DNA of 64,000 nt from Herbaspirillum sp. GW103 (GTDB lineage: Bacteria; Pseudomonadota; Gammaproteobacteria; Burkholderiales; Burkholderiaceae_D): NCBI RefSeq assembly GCF_000261365.1, contig NZ_AJVC01000004.1, positions 434,001 through 498,000 on the forward strand, written 5' to 3'. The notes beneath the pieces were generated by a model that searched no databases, was not told where the DNA came from, and saw only the letters and a program-made list of their open reading frames with translations. Position 1 is the stretch's first letter; the number at the start of each line of letters is the position of its first letter. The position numbers and the translations under genes were made by a program. Shown piece after piece: positions 9,669 through 18,755 of the stretch.

Positions 9669-11153
9669 TCAGATGCCGAGGTCCTTCCAGATGGCATCGA
9701 CACGTTTCTTCACGTCGTCGCTCATCACGATGGGCGTACCCCATTCACGGCTGGTTTCGCCGGGCCACTTGTTGGTGGCATCGATGCCCATCTTGCTGCC
9801 CAGCCCGCTGATGGGCGAGGCGAAGTCGAGATAATCGATGGGCGTGTTGTCCACCATGACGGTGTCACGCACCGGATCCACACGCGTGGTGATGGCCCAG
9901 ATCACTTCCTTCCAGTCGCGGATATCGACATCCTCATCCACCACCACGATGAACTTGGTGTACATGAACTGGCGCAGGAAACTCCACACCCCGAACATCA
10001 CCCGCTTGGCATGGCCGGCGTAAGATTTCTTCATCTGCACCACCGCCATGCGATAGCTGCATCCCTCTGGAGGCAAGTAGAAATCGGTGATTTCGGCAAA
10101 CTGCTTCTGCAGCAAGGGGACGAAAACTTCATTCAACGCCACACCCAGCACGGCCGGCTCATCGGGCGGTTTGCCGGTGTAGGTGGAGTGATAGATGGCA
10201 TCGCGCCGCATGGTGATGCGGTCGATGGTGAAGACCGGGAACCAGTCCTGTTCATTGTAGTAACCGGTGTGATCGCCATACGGCCCTTCGAGCGCATGCT
10301 CGAATCCGGAGGCGTGTTTTTCATCCGGATAGATATGCCCTTCCAGCACGATCTCGGCCGAGGCCGGCACGCGCAAGTCGCTGCCCATGGCCTTGACCAG
10401 TTCGGTACGGCTGCCGCGCAGAAGACCCGCGAACTGGTATTCGGAGAGACTGTCGGGCACTGGCGTGACCGCACCTAATATAGTGGCGGGATCGGCACCC
10501 AGGGCCACCGCGATCGGATAGGGCTTGCCGGGATTGGCAATGCAGTGCTCGCGGAAATCCAGAGCGCCGCCGCGATGGGCCAGCCAGCGCATGATGACCT
10601 TGTTCGGACCCAGCACCTGCTGGCGATAGATGCCCAAGTTCTGGCGTTTCTTGTTCGGCCCCTTGGTGACGACCAGGCCCCAGGTAATCAGGGGCGCAAT
10701 GTCGCCCGGCCAGCAGTGCTGGATCGGCAGGCGCGACAGGTCCACGTCCCGGCCCTCCCACACCACATCCTGGCAGGGTGCCGAGCTGCGCTCCTTGGGT
10801 GCCATGTCCCACAGCGACTTCACCAGCCCGCCCAGGTCCAGCACATCCTTGATGCCCTTGGGCGGCTCCGGCTCCTTCAGACGCGCCAGCAAATGACCGA
10901 TGCGGCGCAGTTCACTGATGCTGTCGGCCCCCATGCCGAGTGCCACGCGATGGGGGGTACCGAAAAGATTCGCTAAAACCGGGATATTTTTTTTGTCGAC
11001 CTGCTCAAAAAGAAGCGCCGGACCTTCCGCCCGGAGGGTACGGTCGGCGATTTCGGTCATCTCCAGATGTGACGACACGGGGTGTGAAACACGCTTGAGC
11101 TCACCTTTTTGTTGCAACTGGGAAATAAAATCCCGCAAATCAGTGTATTTCAT
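9669..11153 (-). CDS. ubiD: 4-hydroxy-3-polyprenylbenzoate decarboxylase UbiD
   Basis: 494 residues from the ATG at 11153 (an in-frame TTG at 11165 would add four residues; E. coli UbiD is 497). UbiD removes the ring carboxyl group in ubiquinone biosynthesis using prenylated FMN supplied by UbiX. Typical stretches are visible: the N-terminus M-K-Y-T-D-L-R-D-F, the I-Y-R-Q-Q-V metal/prFMN region, and the catalytic loop [11 protein letters not shown]. ubiX is not in the window. The gene is monocistronic, flanked by the SRP RNA region and by a divergent promoter region. Confidence 0.96.
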   Translation of the reverse strand: MKYTDLRDFISQLQQKGELKRVSHPVSSHLEMTEIADRTLRAEGPALLFEQVDKKNIPVLANLFGTPHRVALGMGADSISELRRIGHLLARLKEPEPPKGIKDVLDLGGLVKSLWDMAPKERSSAPCQDVVWEGRDVDLSRLPIQHCWPGDIAPLITWGLVVTKGPNKKRQNLGIYRQQVLGPNKVIMRWLAHRGGALDFREHCIANPGKPYPIAVALGADPATILGAVTPVPDSLSEYQFAGLLRGSRTELVKAMGSDLRVPASAEIVLEGHIYPDEKHASGFEHALEGPYGDHTGYYNEQDWFPVFTIDRITMRRDAIYHSTYTGKPPDEPAVLGVALNEVFVPLLQKQFAEITDFYLPPEGCSYRMAVVQMKKSYAGHAKRVMFGVWSFLRQFMYTKFIVVVDEDVDIRDWKEVIWAITTRVDPVRDTVMVDNTPIDYLDFASPISGLGSKMGIDATNKWPGETSREWGTPIVMSDDVKKRVDAIWKDLGI

Positions 11154-11286
11154 ACTTTTTAACAAATTTCTTTTTGCATCACAGCCGGCTCAAGTAACCC
11201 CGGCAAACGCTTGATTCTATTGAATTTTGACGAAAGGCCACATGCAATATGATACACAAAAGTTATAAAGAACCAATTTCATAGTA

Positions 11287-11616
11287 TTGACTCGATATAA
11301 AGTGGCTTCTACAATGCGCCCACTCTAAACCGAAGAGGTGAGCCGTGGGCTCGTAGAGGCTTGATCGAAAACAGTCAAGCCTAGCAAGGTATCCAGGGAA
11401 CCGGGGTCCCAGCAACTCAAGAAGTGTGTCCAGGGCGTCAGCCCTACCCCCCGAAACATGCCATCCGACGGCAGGGCCAGCAGGCCTCGCGGATGGCCTT
11501 GCCGTAACGCCTTGCGACGGTAACGCAATAGATTGCAGCGACGACAGTTCAGCCGTTTGGTCTTCACTTCTTGGCCAGGCGCGCCCTGTTTTTGCCGCAA
11601 TAACGCAGGAGGTTCA
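11287..11616 (+). promoter_or_regulatory. strong promoter and ~295-nt structured leader of the lytic transglycosylase gene
   Basis: TTGACT (11287-11292) and TACAAT (11310-11315) are separated by exactly 17 bp, a near-consensus sigma-70 promoter. The transcript would begin near 11322 and run about 295 nt before the ATG at 11617. The leader holds at least four perfect hairpins: gagcc/ggctc (11340-11352), aggcttga/tcaagcct (11357-11382), agggc/gccct (11432-11445) and ccatccg/cggatgg (11461-11496). No known riboswitch core was recognised. The rest of the 11154-11286 spacer is AT-rich and should carry the ubiD promoter. Confidence 0.6.
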
Positions 11617-12612
11617 ATGTCCAACCAAGCTTCCGAGGCGCCTTTAGCGGGCGCCCCGCAGATGGTTCGCCGCGTGGATTTCCGGAATTTCTCCGGGAAT
11701 GTACGCATTGCTCAATTTTTCGGCATCGCTCATCGTCTGCTGACGATACTCGGCATTGCCGCGTTGTTTGTTCTGGGTCTGATGTTCTTCAATCCCGACC
11801 TGGCCGACAAGCTGATCAGCATGTCGCCCTTCTCGGACGCCACTGAAGAAGTCCAGGAAGCGGAGGCACCGGCCACGCCGGCGCTGGCCGACCTGATGGC
11901 CCCGACCGCGCCGATGGCCACCGTCAGTGCACTGGCAGGTGCGGCTGCGGCCAGTTCGGTGCGGCACGCCAACGCACCGATCCAGGCCCTGTCGCCGGAA
12001 GAACGCCAGTTGCTGGGCAATCCGCGCCAGCAGAAACTGGTGACCAACTGGCTGGCCAAGCGCTATCGTGTGGCCAGCGATGCAGCTGACATGCTGGTCT
12101 CGGCGGCTTACCTGACCGCGCGCGACATCAAGCTCGATCCGCTGCTGATCCTGTCGGTGATCGCCATCGAGTCGCGCTTCAATCCCTTCGCCGAAAGCCC
12201 CATGGGTGCGCAGGGCCTGATGCAGGTGATGGCCAAGGTACACCACGACAAGTTCCAGGAGCTGGGCGGCATCAAGGCAGCCTTGAATCCGGTCGCCAAC
12301 ATCCGCGTCGGTTCGCAGATCCTGAAGGAATATGTGACCCGTGGCGGCTCGGTGGAAGCCGGCCTGAAGAGCTACGTGGGTGCGGCCGACATGGCCAATG
12401 ATGGCGGTTACGGTCTCAAGGTGCTCTCCGAGTACCAGAACCTGAAGCAAGTGGCGATGGGCAAGAACGTGTCGATCTACACCACCGCGACCATCAAGCT
12501 GCCGCCGGCCTCCTCGGGTGTCTCGGCCAGTGCCGCACAGCCCAAGGCTCCTGCCAACAACGTGGCCTCGGCATCCAAGCCCAAGACCGAAGAACAACTC
12601 GCCGCCCTGTAA
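11617..12612 (+). CDS. membrane-anchored lytic transglycosylase (SLT domain)
   Basis: 331 residues; ATG at 11617 preceded by AGGAGG. One membrane segment near residues 43-61 (L-T-I-L-G-I-A-A-L-F-V-L-G-L-M-F-F) follows a short basic N-terminus, so the protein is an inner-membrane-anchored periplasmic enzyme. A proline/alanine-rich linker leads to a goose-type lysozyme-like SLT domain with the catalytic glutamate in I-A-I-E-S-R-F-N-P-F and the family motif G-A-Q-G-L-M-Q-V-M. The C-terminal tail is A/P/S-rich and disordered. It cleaves peptidoglycan glycan strands to 1,6-anhydro ends. Monocistronic, with its own promoter and terminator. Confidence 0.9.
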   Translation: MSNQASEAPLAGAPQMVRRVDFRNFSGNVRIAQFFGIAHRLLTILGIAALFVLGLMFFNPDLADKLISMSPFSDATEEVQEAEAPATPALADLMAPTAPMATVSALAGAAAASSVRHANAPIQALSPEERQLLGNPRQQKLVTNWLAKRYRVASDAADMLVSAAYLTARDIKLDPLLILSVIAIESRFNPFAESPMGAQGLMQVMAKVHHDKFQELGGIKAALNPVANIRVGSQILKEYVTRGGSVEAGLKSYVGAADMANDGGYGLKVLSEYQNLKQVAMGKNVSIYTTATIKLPPASSGVSASAAQPKAPANNVASASKPKTEEQLAAL

Positions 12613-12672
12613 TATTGCTGGATACAGGTTGGTGTGTTGCGATGTGAATATTACCGGTATTCAGCACGCACG

Positions 12673-12702
12673 AAAAAGGAGCCCTCGGGCTCCTTTTTTT
12701 TT
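12673..12702. terminator. bidirectional terminator between slt gene and aminotransferase gene
   Basis: ggagcc / ggctcc stem with ctcg loop (12678-12693), preceded by five A and followed by nine T. It serves both the plus-strand transglycosylase gene and the minus-strand dusA-...-aminotransferase operon. Confidence 0.9.
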
Positions 12703-12755
12703 GCCTGTCCACTGGCAGGCAAGGCTGGCAGGCAAGGCTGCAGCCCTGCCCTGCT

Positions 12756-13937
12756 TCAGGCTGCCTGGCGACGCCGCTCGAAGAATACGCGCAGACGCGC
12801 CACGGCCTCCTGCAGGTTTTCCAGCGAGGTCGCATAGGACAGTCGGATGAAACGTCGCGCCGTAGAGGGGCCGAAGTCCAGCCCTGGCACCAGCACCACG
12901 CCGGCCTCATTGAGCATGTCCAGGCTGAGCTGGTCGGCATCATCGGACAGCGCGCTGCAATCGGCATAGACATAGAAGGCGCCGTCGGGCACCACCGGCA
13001 CCTTGAAGCCCAGGCTTTCCAGGGCCGGCACGATGTAGTCGCGGCGACGCTTGAACTCGGCCTTGCGTTCTTCATACAGCGCAATGGTCTCGGGCGTGAA
13101 GCAGGCCACGGCCGCATGCTGGGCAATCGAGGACGCACAGATCAAGAGGTTCTGCGCCAGCTTCTCGACCTGCGGCACCAGGGCCGGCGGCAACACCAGC
13201 CAGCCCAGGCGCCAGCCGGTCATGTTGAAGTACTTCGAGAAGCTGTTGATGACCACCACGTCCTCGCCCAGCGACAGCGCCGAGAACGGCGCGCCTTCAT
13301 AAGACAAGCCCTGGTAGATCTCATCGACGATGGTGAAGCCGCCACGCTGGCGCACTTCGCCCAGGATGGCCCGCAACTCGTCGGGGGCGATCGAGGTGCC
13401 CGTCGGATTGGAGGGGGAGGCCAGCAACACGCCGCGGGTCTGCTCGCTCCAGTGCTCGCGCACCATCTGCGCCGACAGCTGGAAGCGATGCTCGGGACCG
13501 CTGGCGATGAGCCTGGCGCGTCCCTCGAAGGCCGCCACGAAATGACGGTTGCAGGGATAGCTGGGGTCGGGCATGAGCACTTCGGTATCGCGCTCGACCA
13601 GCGCCGCGCAGGCTAGCAGCAAGGCGGCGGAGGCACCGGCGGTAATGACGATGCGCTCCGGCGCGATCTCCAGGCCGTAGACGCTGCGGTAGTGCTCCGA
13701 GATGGCAGCCCGCAAGGCCGGCAAGCCGGTGGCCGAGGTGTACTGCATCTTCCCTTCGGCCATCGCGCGGGTGGCGGCCTCGACCACGGCGGGTGGTGCG
13801 GTGAAATCAGGTTCGCCGATGCCCATGTGGATCAGGTGACGGCCCTGCTGGGCCAGGATATCGGCCTTCTTGGACAATTCCATCACATGGAAGGGAGCGA
13901 TGTGCTGCAAACGTGAAGCAAGTTGGTTCAGGTTCAT
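12756..13937 (-). CDS. class I/II pyridoxal-phosphate aminotransferase
   Basis: 393 residues, normal for fold-type I aspartate-aminotransferase-like enzymes. Motifs: G-I-G-E-P-D-F near residue 40 (substrate side), S-N-P-T-G-T near 177-182, D-E-I-Y-Q-G, and the PLP lysine in N-S-F-S-K-Y-F-N-M-T-G-W-R-L-G-W at about residue 233. Substrate not determinable; relatives accept aspartate, alanine or aromatic amino acids. It is the last gene of the run dusA-ribBX-ribH-nusB, 94 bp after nusB. Confidence 0.92.
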   Translation of the reverse strand: MNLNQLASRLQHIAPFHVMELSKKADILAQQGRHLIHMGIGEPDFTAPPAVVEAATRAMAEGKMQYTSATGLPALRAAISEHYRSVYGLEIAPERIVITAGASAALLLACAALVERDTEVLMPDPSYPCNRHFVAAFEGRARLIASGPEHRFQLSAQMVREHWSEQTRGVLLASPSNPTGTSIAPDELRAILGEVRQRGGFTIVDEIYQGLSYEGAPFSALSLGEDVVVINSFSKYFNMTGWRLGWLVLPPALVPQVEKLAQNLLICASSIAQHAAVACFTPETIALYEERKAEFKRRRDYIVPALESLGFKVPVVPDGAFYVYADCSALSDDADQLSLDMLNEAGVVLVPGLDFGPSTARRFIRLSYATSLENLQEAVARLRVFFERRRQAA

Positions 13938-14031
13938 GCGCTAATTCCAGACAACATGGGCAAAAAAGACAAGACGGCGCCCAAGCCAACGGCGCCGTCC
14001 AAACACGAGCAAATCAGCCGACGACAGCAGA

Positions 14032-14502
14032 TCAGCGGCGACCGGCTGCTTCCACTTCGGTGCTGCGCGCCTGGGCGGCGAAACGGTCCAGTACGCCATT
14101 GACATACTTGTGACCGTCGATGCCGCCAAAGGACTTGGTCAGTTCGACCGCTTCATTGATGACCACCTTGTAGGGGATCTCGATGTGGTTCTGCAACTCG
14201 TAGGCACCGATGAGCAGGGCGGCGTGCTCCACAGGCGAGAGTTCCTTGATGGGTCGATCGATCAGCGGCGAGAGGCCTGCACGCAGCTTGTCGGCATCAC
14301 GGATGGCCCCGGTGAGCAGGGTGTCGAAATGTTCGGCGTCGGCCTTGTCGAAACCGTGGGCTTCGCGGATGTGGGCTTCGATGGCGCCCGCGTCCTCGTG
14401 ATTGAGCAGCCACTGGTACAAGCCCTGCAACGCGAACTCGCGCGCGCGGTGACGCGGGGTGCGGTTCTTGTTCGAATTGGCGTGTGGAGTTTTGTTCGAC
14501 AT
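14032..14502 (-). CDS. nusB: transcription antitermination protein NusB
   Basis: 156 residues from ATG 14502. NusB with S10 (NusE) binds boxA RNA and supports antitermination of rRNA operons. The all-helical core is clear: [15 protein letters not shown] near the N-terminus, [16 protein letters not shown], and [18 protein letters not shown]. The frame opens 12 codons earlier with a TTG, which I reject because M-S-N-K-T begins at the normal family position. Downstream of ribH, the usual arrangement in proteobacteria. Confidence 0.95.
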   Translation of the reverse strand: MSNKTPHANSNKNRTPRHRAREFALQGLYQWLLNHEDAGAIEAHIREAHGFDKADAEHFDTLLTGAIRDADKLRAGLSPLIDRPIKELSPVEHAALLIGAYELQNHIEIPYKVVINEAVELTKSFGGIDGHKYVNGVLDRFAAQARSTEVEAAGRR

Positions 14503-14606
14503 GATGAATGCGGCCGGAGCCTTGGATAACTGAAACAAAGGAATGCGAGTGCCGGCACAGGCCGGCGGAACGGCAGCGGGATATGCACCCCGCCGCTGCC
14601 TGTGAA

Positions 14607-15092
14607 TTATTCTTCTTCGGTCGCCTGGCCGAGTTCTTCCAGCACGATGGACAGGTTGGCCATTTCCACGGCCACGCGCGCGGCATCGGCGCCCTTCTCG
14701 GCCATGCGGACTTCGGCTTGCTCGTCGTTTTCGGTGGTCAGCACGGCATTGGCGATGGGCAGACCGAAGTCCAGGCCGATGCGGGTGATGCCGGCGCCGG
14801 ATTCGTTGGAGACCAGTTCGAAGTGATAGGTCTCGCCACGGATGACCGCGCCCAGGGCGATCAAGGCATCGAACTGTTCCGTCTCGGCCATCTTCTGCAA
14901 TGCCAGGGGAATTTCCAGGGCGCCCGGCACGGTCACGTGCAGGATGTCTTCATCGGCCACGCCCAAGTGCTTCAGTTCGGCCAGGCAGGACGCCAGCAGG
15001 CCGTGGCAGACGTCTTCGTTGAAGCGTGCCTGGACGATGCCGATGCGCAAGCTTTCGCCATTGAGGTCTGGTTCATAGGTTCCGATGGTCAT
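14607..15092 (-). CDS. ribH: 6,7-dimethyl-8-ribityllumazine synthase
   Basis: 161 residues. It condenses 5-amino-6-ribitylaminouracil with 3,4-dihydroxy-2-butanone 4-phosphate, the penultimate step of riboflavin synthesis. Motifs: the N-terminal substrate strand [15 protein letters not shown], the [14 protein letters not shown] loop with the catalytic histidine, and N-A-V-L-T-T-E-N. Lies 57 bp after ribBX, which makes the butanone substrate. ATG preceded by AAGGAA. Confidence 0.97.
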   Translation of the reverse strand: MTIGTYEPDLNGESLRIGIVQARFNEDVCHGLLASCLAELKHLGVADEDILHVTVPGALEIPLALQKMAETEQFDALIALGAVIRGETYHFELVSNESGAGITRIGLDFGLPIANAVLTTENDEQAEVRMAEKGADAARVAVEMANLSIVLEELGQATEEE

Positions 15093-15149
15093 GGCTGTTC
15101 CTTCTTGATAGGTTGACTTGCGTAATTCTTGATACGTCGGGCGGCAGGC

Positions 15150-16271
15150 TCACGCGCCTTCGCGTGCCTGATAACCGGTCACTTCCAGCTGGAAGCCGGC
15201 CATCGAGGGCATCTTGCGCGGGCTGGCCAGGAGCTTCATCTTGCACACGCCGATATCCTTGAGGATCTGGGCGCCGATACCGTAGGTGCGCAGGTCCATG
15301 CGGTCGGCGCGGCCGGGCTTGGCGGCCTCGGGCGTACCGACCTTGTTGAGTGCACCGAACTGGTCGAACATCTGCTGGGCCGACTCTTCGCAGTTGAGCA
15401 GCACGATCACGCCGGACTCGGCTTCCTGCACGGCCTTCATGGCCGCCGCCAGGTTCCAGGAATGGGTGGTCACGCCGGCTTCGAGCAGGTCCAGGATGGA
15501 GACCGGCTGGTGCACGCGCACCAGGGTTTCACGACCCGGCTCGATGTCGCCGCGCACCAGCGCCAGGTGCGCGCCGCCCGAGGGGGTGTCTCGGTAGGCG
15601 ATGGCCTTGAACGTCCCGTGCGCGGTCTGCATCTCGCGCTCGGCCACGCGTTCGATGATGCTTTCGTTGCGGCTGCGGTAATGGATCAGGTCGGCGATGG
15701 TACCGATCTTCAGATTGTGCTTCTCGGCGAACTCCAGCAGGTCCGGCAGGCGCGCCATGGTGCCGTCTTCCTTCAGGATCTCGCAGATCACGGAAGCGGG
15801 GGTAAGCCCGGCCATGGCCGTCAGGTCGCAACCGGCTTCGGTGTGACCGGCGCGCATGAGCACCCCGCCCTTTTGCGCGCGCAGCGGGAAGATGTGGCCC
15901 GGCTGCACCAGGTCCGACGGCTTGGCGCCCTTGGAGGCGGCCACCTGGATGGTCCGGGCGCGGTCGGCGGCAGAAATCCCCGTGGTCACGCCTTCGGCGG
16001 CTTCGATGGAGACGGTGAAATTGGTACCGTAGGCGGTACCGTTGCGGCTGGCCATGAGCGGCAGGTCAAGCTGGTCCACGTGTTCTTCGGTCAGCGTCAG
16101 GCAGACCAGGCCACGCGCATGCGTGACCATGAAATTGATGGCTTCGGGCGTGACGAAGTCGGTGGCCAGCACCAGATCACCTTCGTTTTCGCGGTCTTCT
16201 TCGTCGACCAGGATCACCATGCGCCCGGCACGGAGTTCGGCAACGATTTCTTCGGTTGTAGCAAGTGGCAT
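15150..16271 (-). CDS. ribB: 3,4-dihydroxy-2-butanone-4-phosphate synthase with degenerate GTP cyclohydrolase II domain (RibBX type)
   Basis: 373 residues. The N-terminal ~205 residues are a complete DHBP synthase: [10 protein letters not shown] (acidic loop), T-H-A-R-G-L-V-C and G-H-T-E-A-G-C-D-L. It converts ribulose 5-phosphate to the four-carbon unit used by RibH. The C-terminal half has the RibA fold but lacks the zinc site: where active enzymes have C-x10-C-x-C, this one reads [11 protein letters not shown] and the C-D-C-G-E motif is missing. Only the RibB activity is expected, so a separate ribA should exist elsewhere. ATG 16271 is used; the frame opens 22 codons earlier without family support. 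No FMN riboswitch is seen in the 66-bp gap to dusA. Confidence 0.93.
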   Translation of the reverse strand: MPLATTEEIVAELRAGRMVILVDEEDRENEGDLVLATDFVTPEAINFMVTHARGLVCLTLTEEHVDQLDLPLMASRNGTAYGTNFTVSIEAAEGVTTGISAADRARTIQVAASKGAKPSDLVQPGHIFPLRAQKGGVLMRAGHTEAGCDLTAMAGLTPASVICEILKEDGTMARLPDLLEFAEKHNLKIGTIADLIHYRSRNESIIERVAEREMQTAHGTFKAIAYRDTPSGGAHLALVRGDIEPGRETLVRVHQPVSILDLLEAGVTTHSWNLAAAMKAVQEAESGVIVLLNCEESAQQMFDQFGALNKVGTPEAAKPGRADRMDLRTYGIGAQILKDIGVCKMKLLASPRKMPSMAGFQLEVTGYQAREGA

Positions 16272-16337
16272 GTTCGCGCTCTTTTCCCAATTGGAACCCG
16301 CTATTTTAAAGGATTGCGGGCCTGCTCCGCTGGCCAA

Positions 16338-17420
16338 TTACGCCATTGACCCGATTTGCGCAGCCTGGGCCGCCTGGGTGCGTTGCAAGGCTTCCAACAA
16401 CAGGGCCGGATCGCCCAGCGCCAGGCGCTTAGAATCCGACAAGGTCTGGCGGAAGGCGCGTGCGCCGGGCATGCCGGTCAACAGGCCCAGCATGTGGCGG
16501 GTGATGCTGTTCAAGCGCAGGCCGCGCCCATTGTCGCCGTGCAATTCCAGCTGGCGCTTGATGTAGGGCAACATGGCCGCGATCACCTCGGCCCGGCTGG
16601 GCTGGCGACCACCGGGCAACTCGCCGTAGTAGCGGGCATCGAAGCTGGCCATCAGATAGGGGTTGTGATACGCCTCGCGACCCAGCATGACGCCATCGAC
16701 GTGCCTGAGATGCTCATCGATCTCGGGCAAGGTCTTGATGCCGCCGTTGATGAGAATTTCCAGGTCGGGGAAATCCTGCTTCAGTTGATAGGCGTAGTGA
16801 TACTTCAGGGGCGGGATCTCGCGGTTTTCCTTGGGGCTCAGCCCCTTGAGGATGGCGTTGCGGGCGTGGACGATGAAGGTCTTGCAACCCGCCTCGGCGA
16901 TCTGACCGACAAAATCGCGCACGAAATCATAGGACTGCACGTCATCGATGCCGATGCGGTGCTTCACGGTCACATCGATGGACACCGCATCGCGCATGGC
17001 CTTGACGCAATCGGCCACCAGCGCGGGCTCGCCCATCAGACAGGCACCGAAAGCGCCCTTCTGAACGCGCTCGGAGGGGCAGCCGCAGTTCAGGTTGATC
17101 TCGTCATAGCCCCACTGCTCGCCCAGCCTGGCGCTGTGCGCCAGGTCGGCCGGCTCGCTGCCGCCCAGTTGCAGGGCCACGGGGTGTTCCTGCTCGTCGA
17201 AATCCAGGTGACGCGGCACGTCGCCATGCAGCAGCGCACCGGTGGTGACCATCTCGGTGTAAAGCCAGGTGTGGCGCGTGATCTGGCGGTGGAAGACGCG
17301 GCAGTGGCGGTCGGTCCAGTCCATCATGGGAGCGACCGAAAGTGTTCGAGGCGGTAAACTCGGGCTATTTCCAGCATTGACGCGGCTTTCCGCCGCCTTA
17401 TTGGCCACTTCAGACTTCAC
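16338..17420 (-). CDS. dusA: tRNA-dihydrouridine(20/20a) synthase DusA, 5' end supplied by the inserted island
   Basis: 360 residues. FMN-dependent reduction of uridine in the tRNA D-loop. Signature C-G-C-P-S-E-R-V-Q-K-G-A-F-G-A-C-L-M with the catalytic cysteine near residue 122, S-V-A-P-M-M-D-W-T-D-R-H-C near the N-terminus, and V-K-H-R-I-G-I-D-D. The first ~30 codons and whatever promoter drives the gene lie on the island side of attL (17315-17339). The present start reads M-K-S-E-V-A-N-K, while the displaced original start reads M-K-N-S-L-P-A-R at 50243. First gene of the operon with ribBX, ribH, nusB and the aminotransferase. Confidence 0.95.
   Translation of the reverse strand: MKSEVANKAAESRVNAGNSPSLPPRTLSVAPMMDWTDRHCRVFHRQITRHTWLYTEMVTTGALLHGDVPRHLDFDEQEHPVALQLGGSEPADLAHSARLGEQWGYDEINLNCGCPSERVQKGAFGACLMGEPALVADCVKAMRDAVSIDVTVKHRIGIDDVQSYDFVRDFVGQIAEAGCKTFIVHARNAILKGLSPKENREIPPLKYHYAYQLKQDFPDLEILINGGIKTLPEIDEHLRHVDGVMLGREAYHNPYLMASFDARYYGELPGGRQPSRAEVIAAMLPYIKRQLELHGDNGRGLRLNSITRHMLGLLTGMPGARAFRQTLSDSKRLALGDPALLLEALQRTQAAQAAQIGSMA
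17315..17339. repeat. attL core in dusA
   Basis: The 16-bp tccagtccatcatggg is identical to 50189-50204; one mismatch then eight more identical bases extend the repeat to 25 bp. It encodes the V-A-P-M-M-D-W part of DusA on the minus strand. Confidence 0.9.
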
Positions 17421-17455
17421 GATATTTCACGAAAATAAATGGTTTATCATTCGCC

Positions 17456-17480
17456 ATTGGACAAAAATTGGACAAAAAAC
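17456..17480. repeat. integrase arm-type repeat, left copy
   Basis: Two tandem copies of ttggacaaaaa-like sequence directly before the integrase gene. A 25-bp copy with two mismatches lies at 50123-50147, at a matching distance inside the right end. Repeats of this kind next to both att cores fit arm-site binding by the integrase. Confidence 0.65.
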
Positions 17481-17482
17481 AG

Positions 17483-18514
17483 ATGGCGACATTCCAGAAA
17501 ATTGGCAAGCGTTGGCGTGCGAGGATTCGGAGGAAGGGATTTCCCGCGCAGAGCGAGATGTTCGACACAAAGGCGCAGGCACAAGATTGGGCTTCGCGGC
17601 AGGAAGCCGACATGCGGGCGCTCAAATTTCAGGACGTCCGTATCATAGCAGACAAGACACTCGGCTCCGCTATTGACCGCTATGTAGAGGAGCAGACCCA
17701 GGTTAAACCGTTGGGCAAAAACAAAAAGGCAGTGTTGGCAACCTTGAAACGTTACCTTGGCAAGCTGACCATGCCCGAGCTGACAGGGGAAGCACTGATC
17801 GATTACGTAAAGGAACGAAAGGGTGCCGGTGCAGGCGGCGTGACGATTGCCATTGACCTAACATATCTAAGCAGCGTCCTCAAGGCAGCAAAGAACATTT
17901 GGCGCTGGCCGGTCAATCTGGAAGCAATCGCCCAAGCGCGGGCCTATATGGATCACATCGGCCTGTCGACCAGGTCAAAAGAGCGCACCAGGCGGCCAAC
18001 GAAGATAGAGCTGGGCAACATCAGTACTTGGTTTGCGGTTAAGGTCCGACAAAAGGTACCCATGTCCGATCTTATTGCATTTGCAGTCGACACCGCCATG
18101 CGCTTGAGCGAGATCATCAACCTTAGATGGGTCGACCTGAACGAACAGGATCGGACCATAATAATCAGAAATCGAAAGCACCCTCGCGCAAAGATTGGGA
18201 ACGACCAAGAGGTGCCACTCCTAGGCGATGCTTTCGCGATCATCAAGCGACAACCAAAGATGGACAAGGAAGAACGGATTTTCCCCGTCACGGAGGGAAC
18301 GGTAAGCAGCCTCTTTCCACGTGCTTGCAAATCACTTGGGATCGAAGATTTAAGGTTTCACGACTTGAGGCATGAGGGAGTATCACGCCTCTTCGAGCAG
18401 GGTTACAGCATTGAGCAGGTCGCTCTGGTATCTGGGCACAGGGATTGGAAAATGCTCGCGAGATATACGCAGATCCGAGCTAAAGATCTACATCGTAGCC
18501 AACCCTTGGGATGA
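17483..18514 (+). CDS. int: tyrosine recombinase/integrase, dusA-specific type
   Basis: 343 residues from the ATG at 17483 (the frame also has an upstream TTG at 17468 inside the arm repeats). Catalytic residues of the family are all present: R207 (A-M-R-L-S-E-I-I-N-L-R-W), H293-x-x-R296 (H-D-L-R-H-E-G), H319 (G-H-R-D-W) and the nucleophile Y328 (L-A-R-Y-T-Q-I). An N-terminal arm-binding region and core-binding SAM-like domain precede the catalytic domain. It reads away from attL and is divergent from dusA. It should catalyse insertion and excision of the island at dusA; a clear excisionase is not seen beside it. Confidence 0.93.
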   Translation: MATFQKIGKRWRARIRRKGFPAQSEMFDTKAQAQDWASRQEADMRALKFQDVRIIADKTLGSAIDRYVEEQTQVKPLGKNKKAVLATLKRYLGKLTMPELTGEALIDYVKERKGAGAGGVTIAIDLTYLSSVLKAAKNIWRWPVNLEAIAQARAYMDHIGLSTRSKERTRRPTKIELGNISTWFAVKVRQKVPMSDLIAFAVDTAMRLSEIINLRWVDLNEQDRTIIIRNRKHPRAKIGNDQEVPLLGDAFAIIKRQPKMDKEERIFPVTEGTVSSLFPRACKSLGIEDLRFHDLRHEGVSRLFEQGYSIEQVALVSGHRDWKMLARYTQIRAKDLHRSQPLG

Positions 18515-18755
18515 TGATGACGACAGAGCGAATCGTAATTGCCCTCAGCAACGCCGCCTCCCCTTCCTTCGCATGGTGTGCGCTCCAACGGATTATGAGT
18601 TGGATTAACCCATTGATTTAGTTGAATATTGGCTCGCCCTCGCTCGTCACGTTTCGCCAAGAACCCACTATTTTTGTCACGATAGTTCATTTAGCTAAGG
18701 TCTAACAGTTACCTGGCAAAGCTTTATGAACTTCTTTTCTCGCGAAGCCCTTACC

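Noticed and set aside
16272-16337. FMN riboswitch upstream of ribB
   Set aside because: The gap to dusA is only 66 bp and the conserved FMN aptamer segments are absent.
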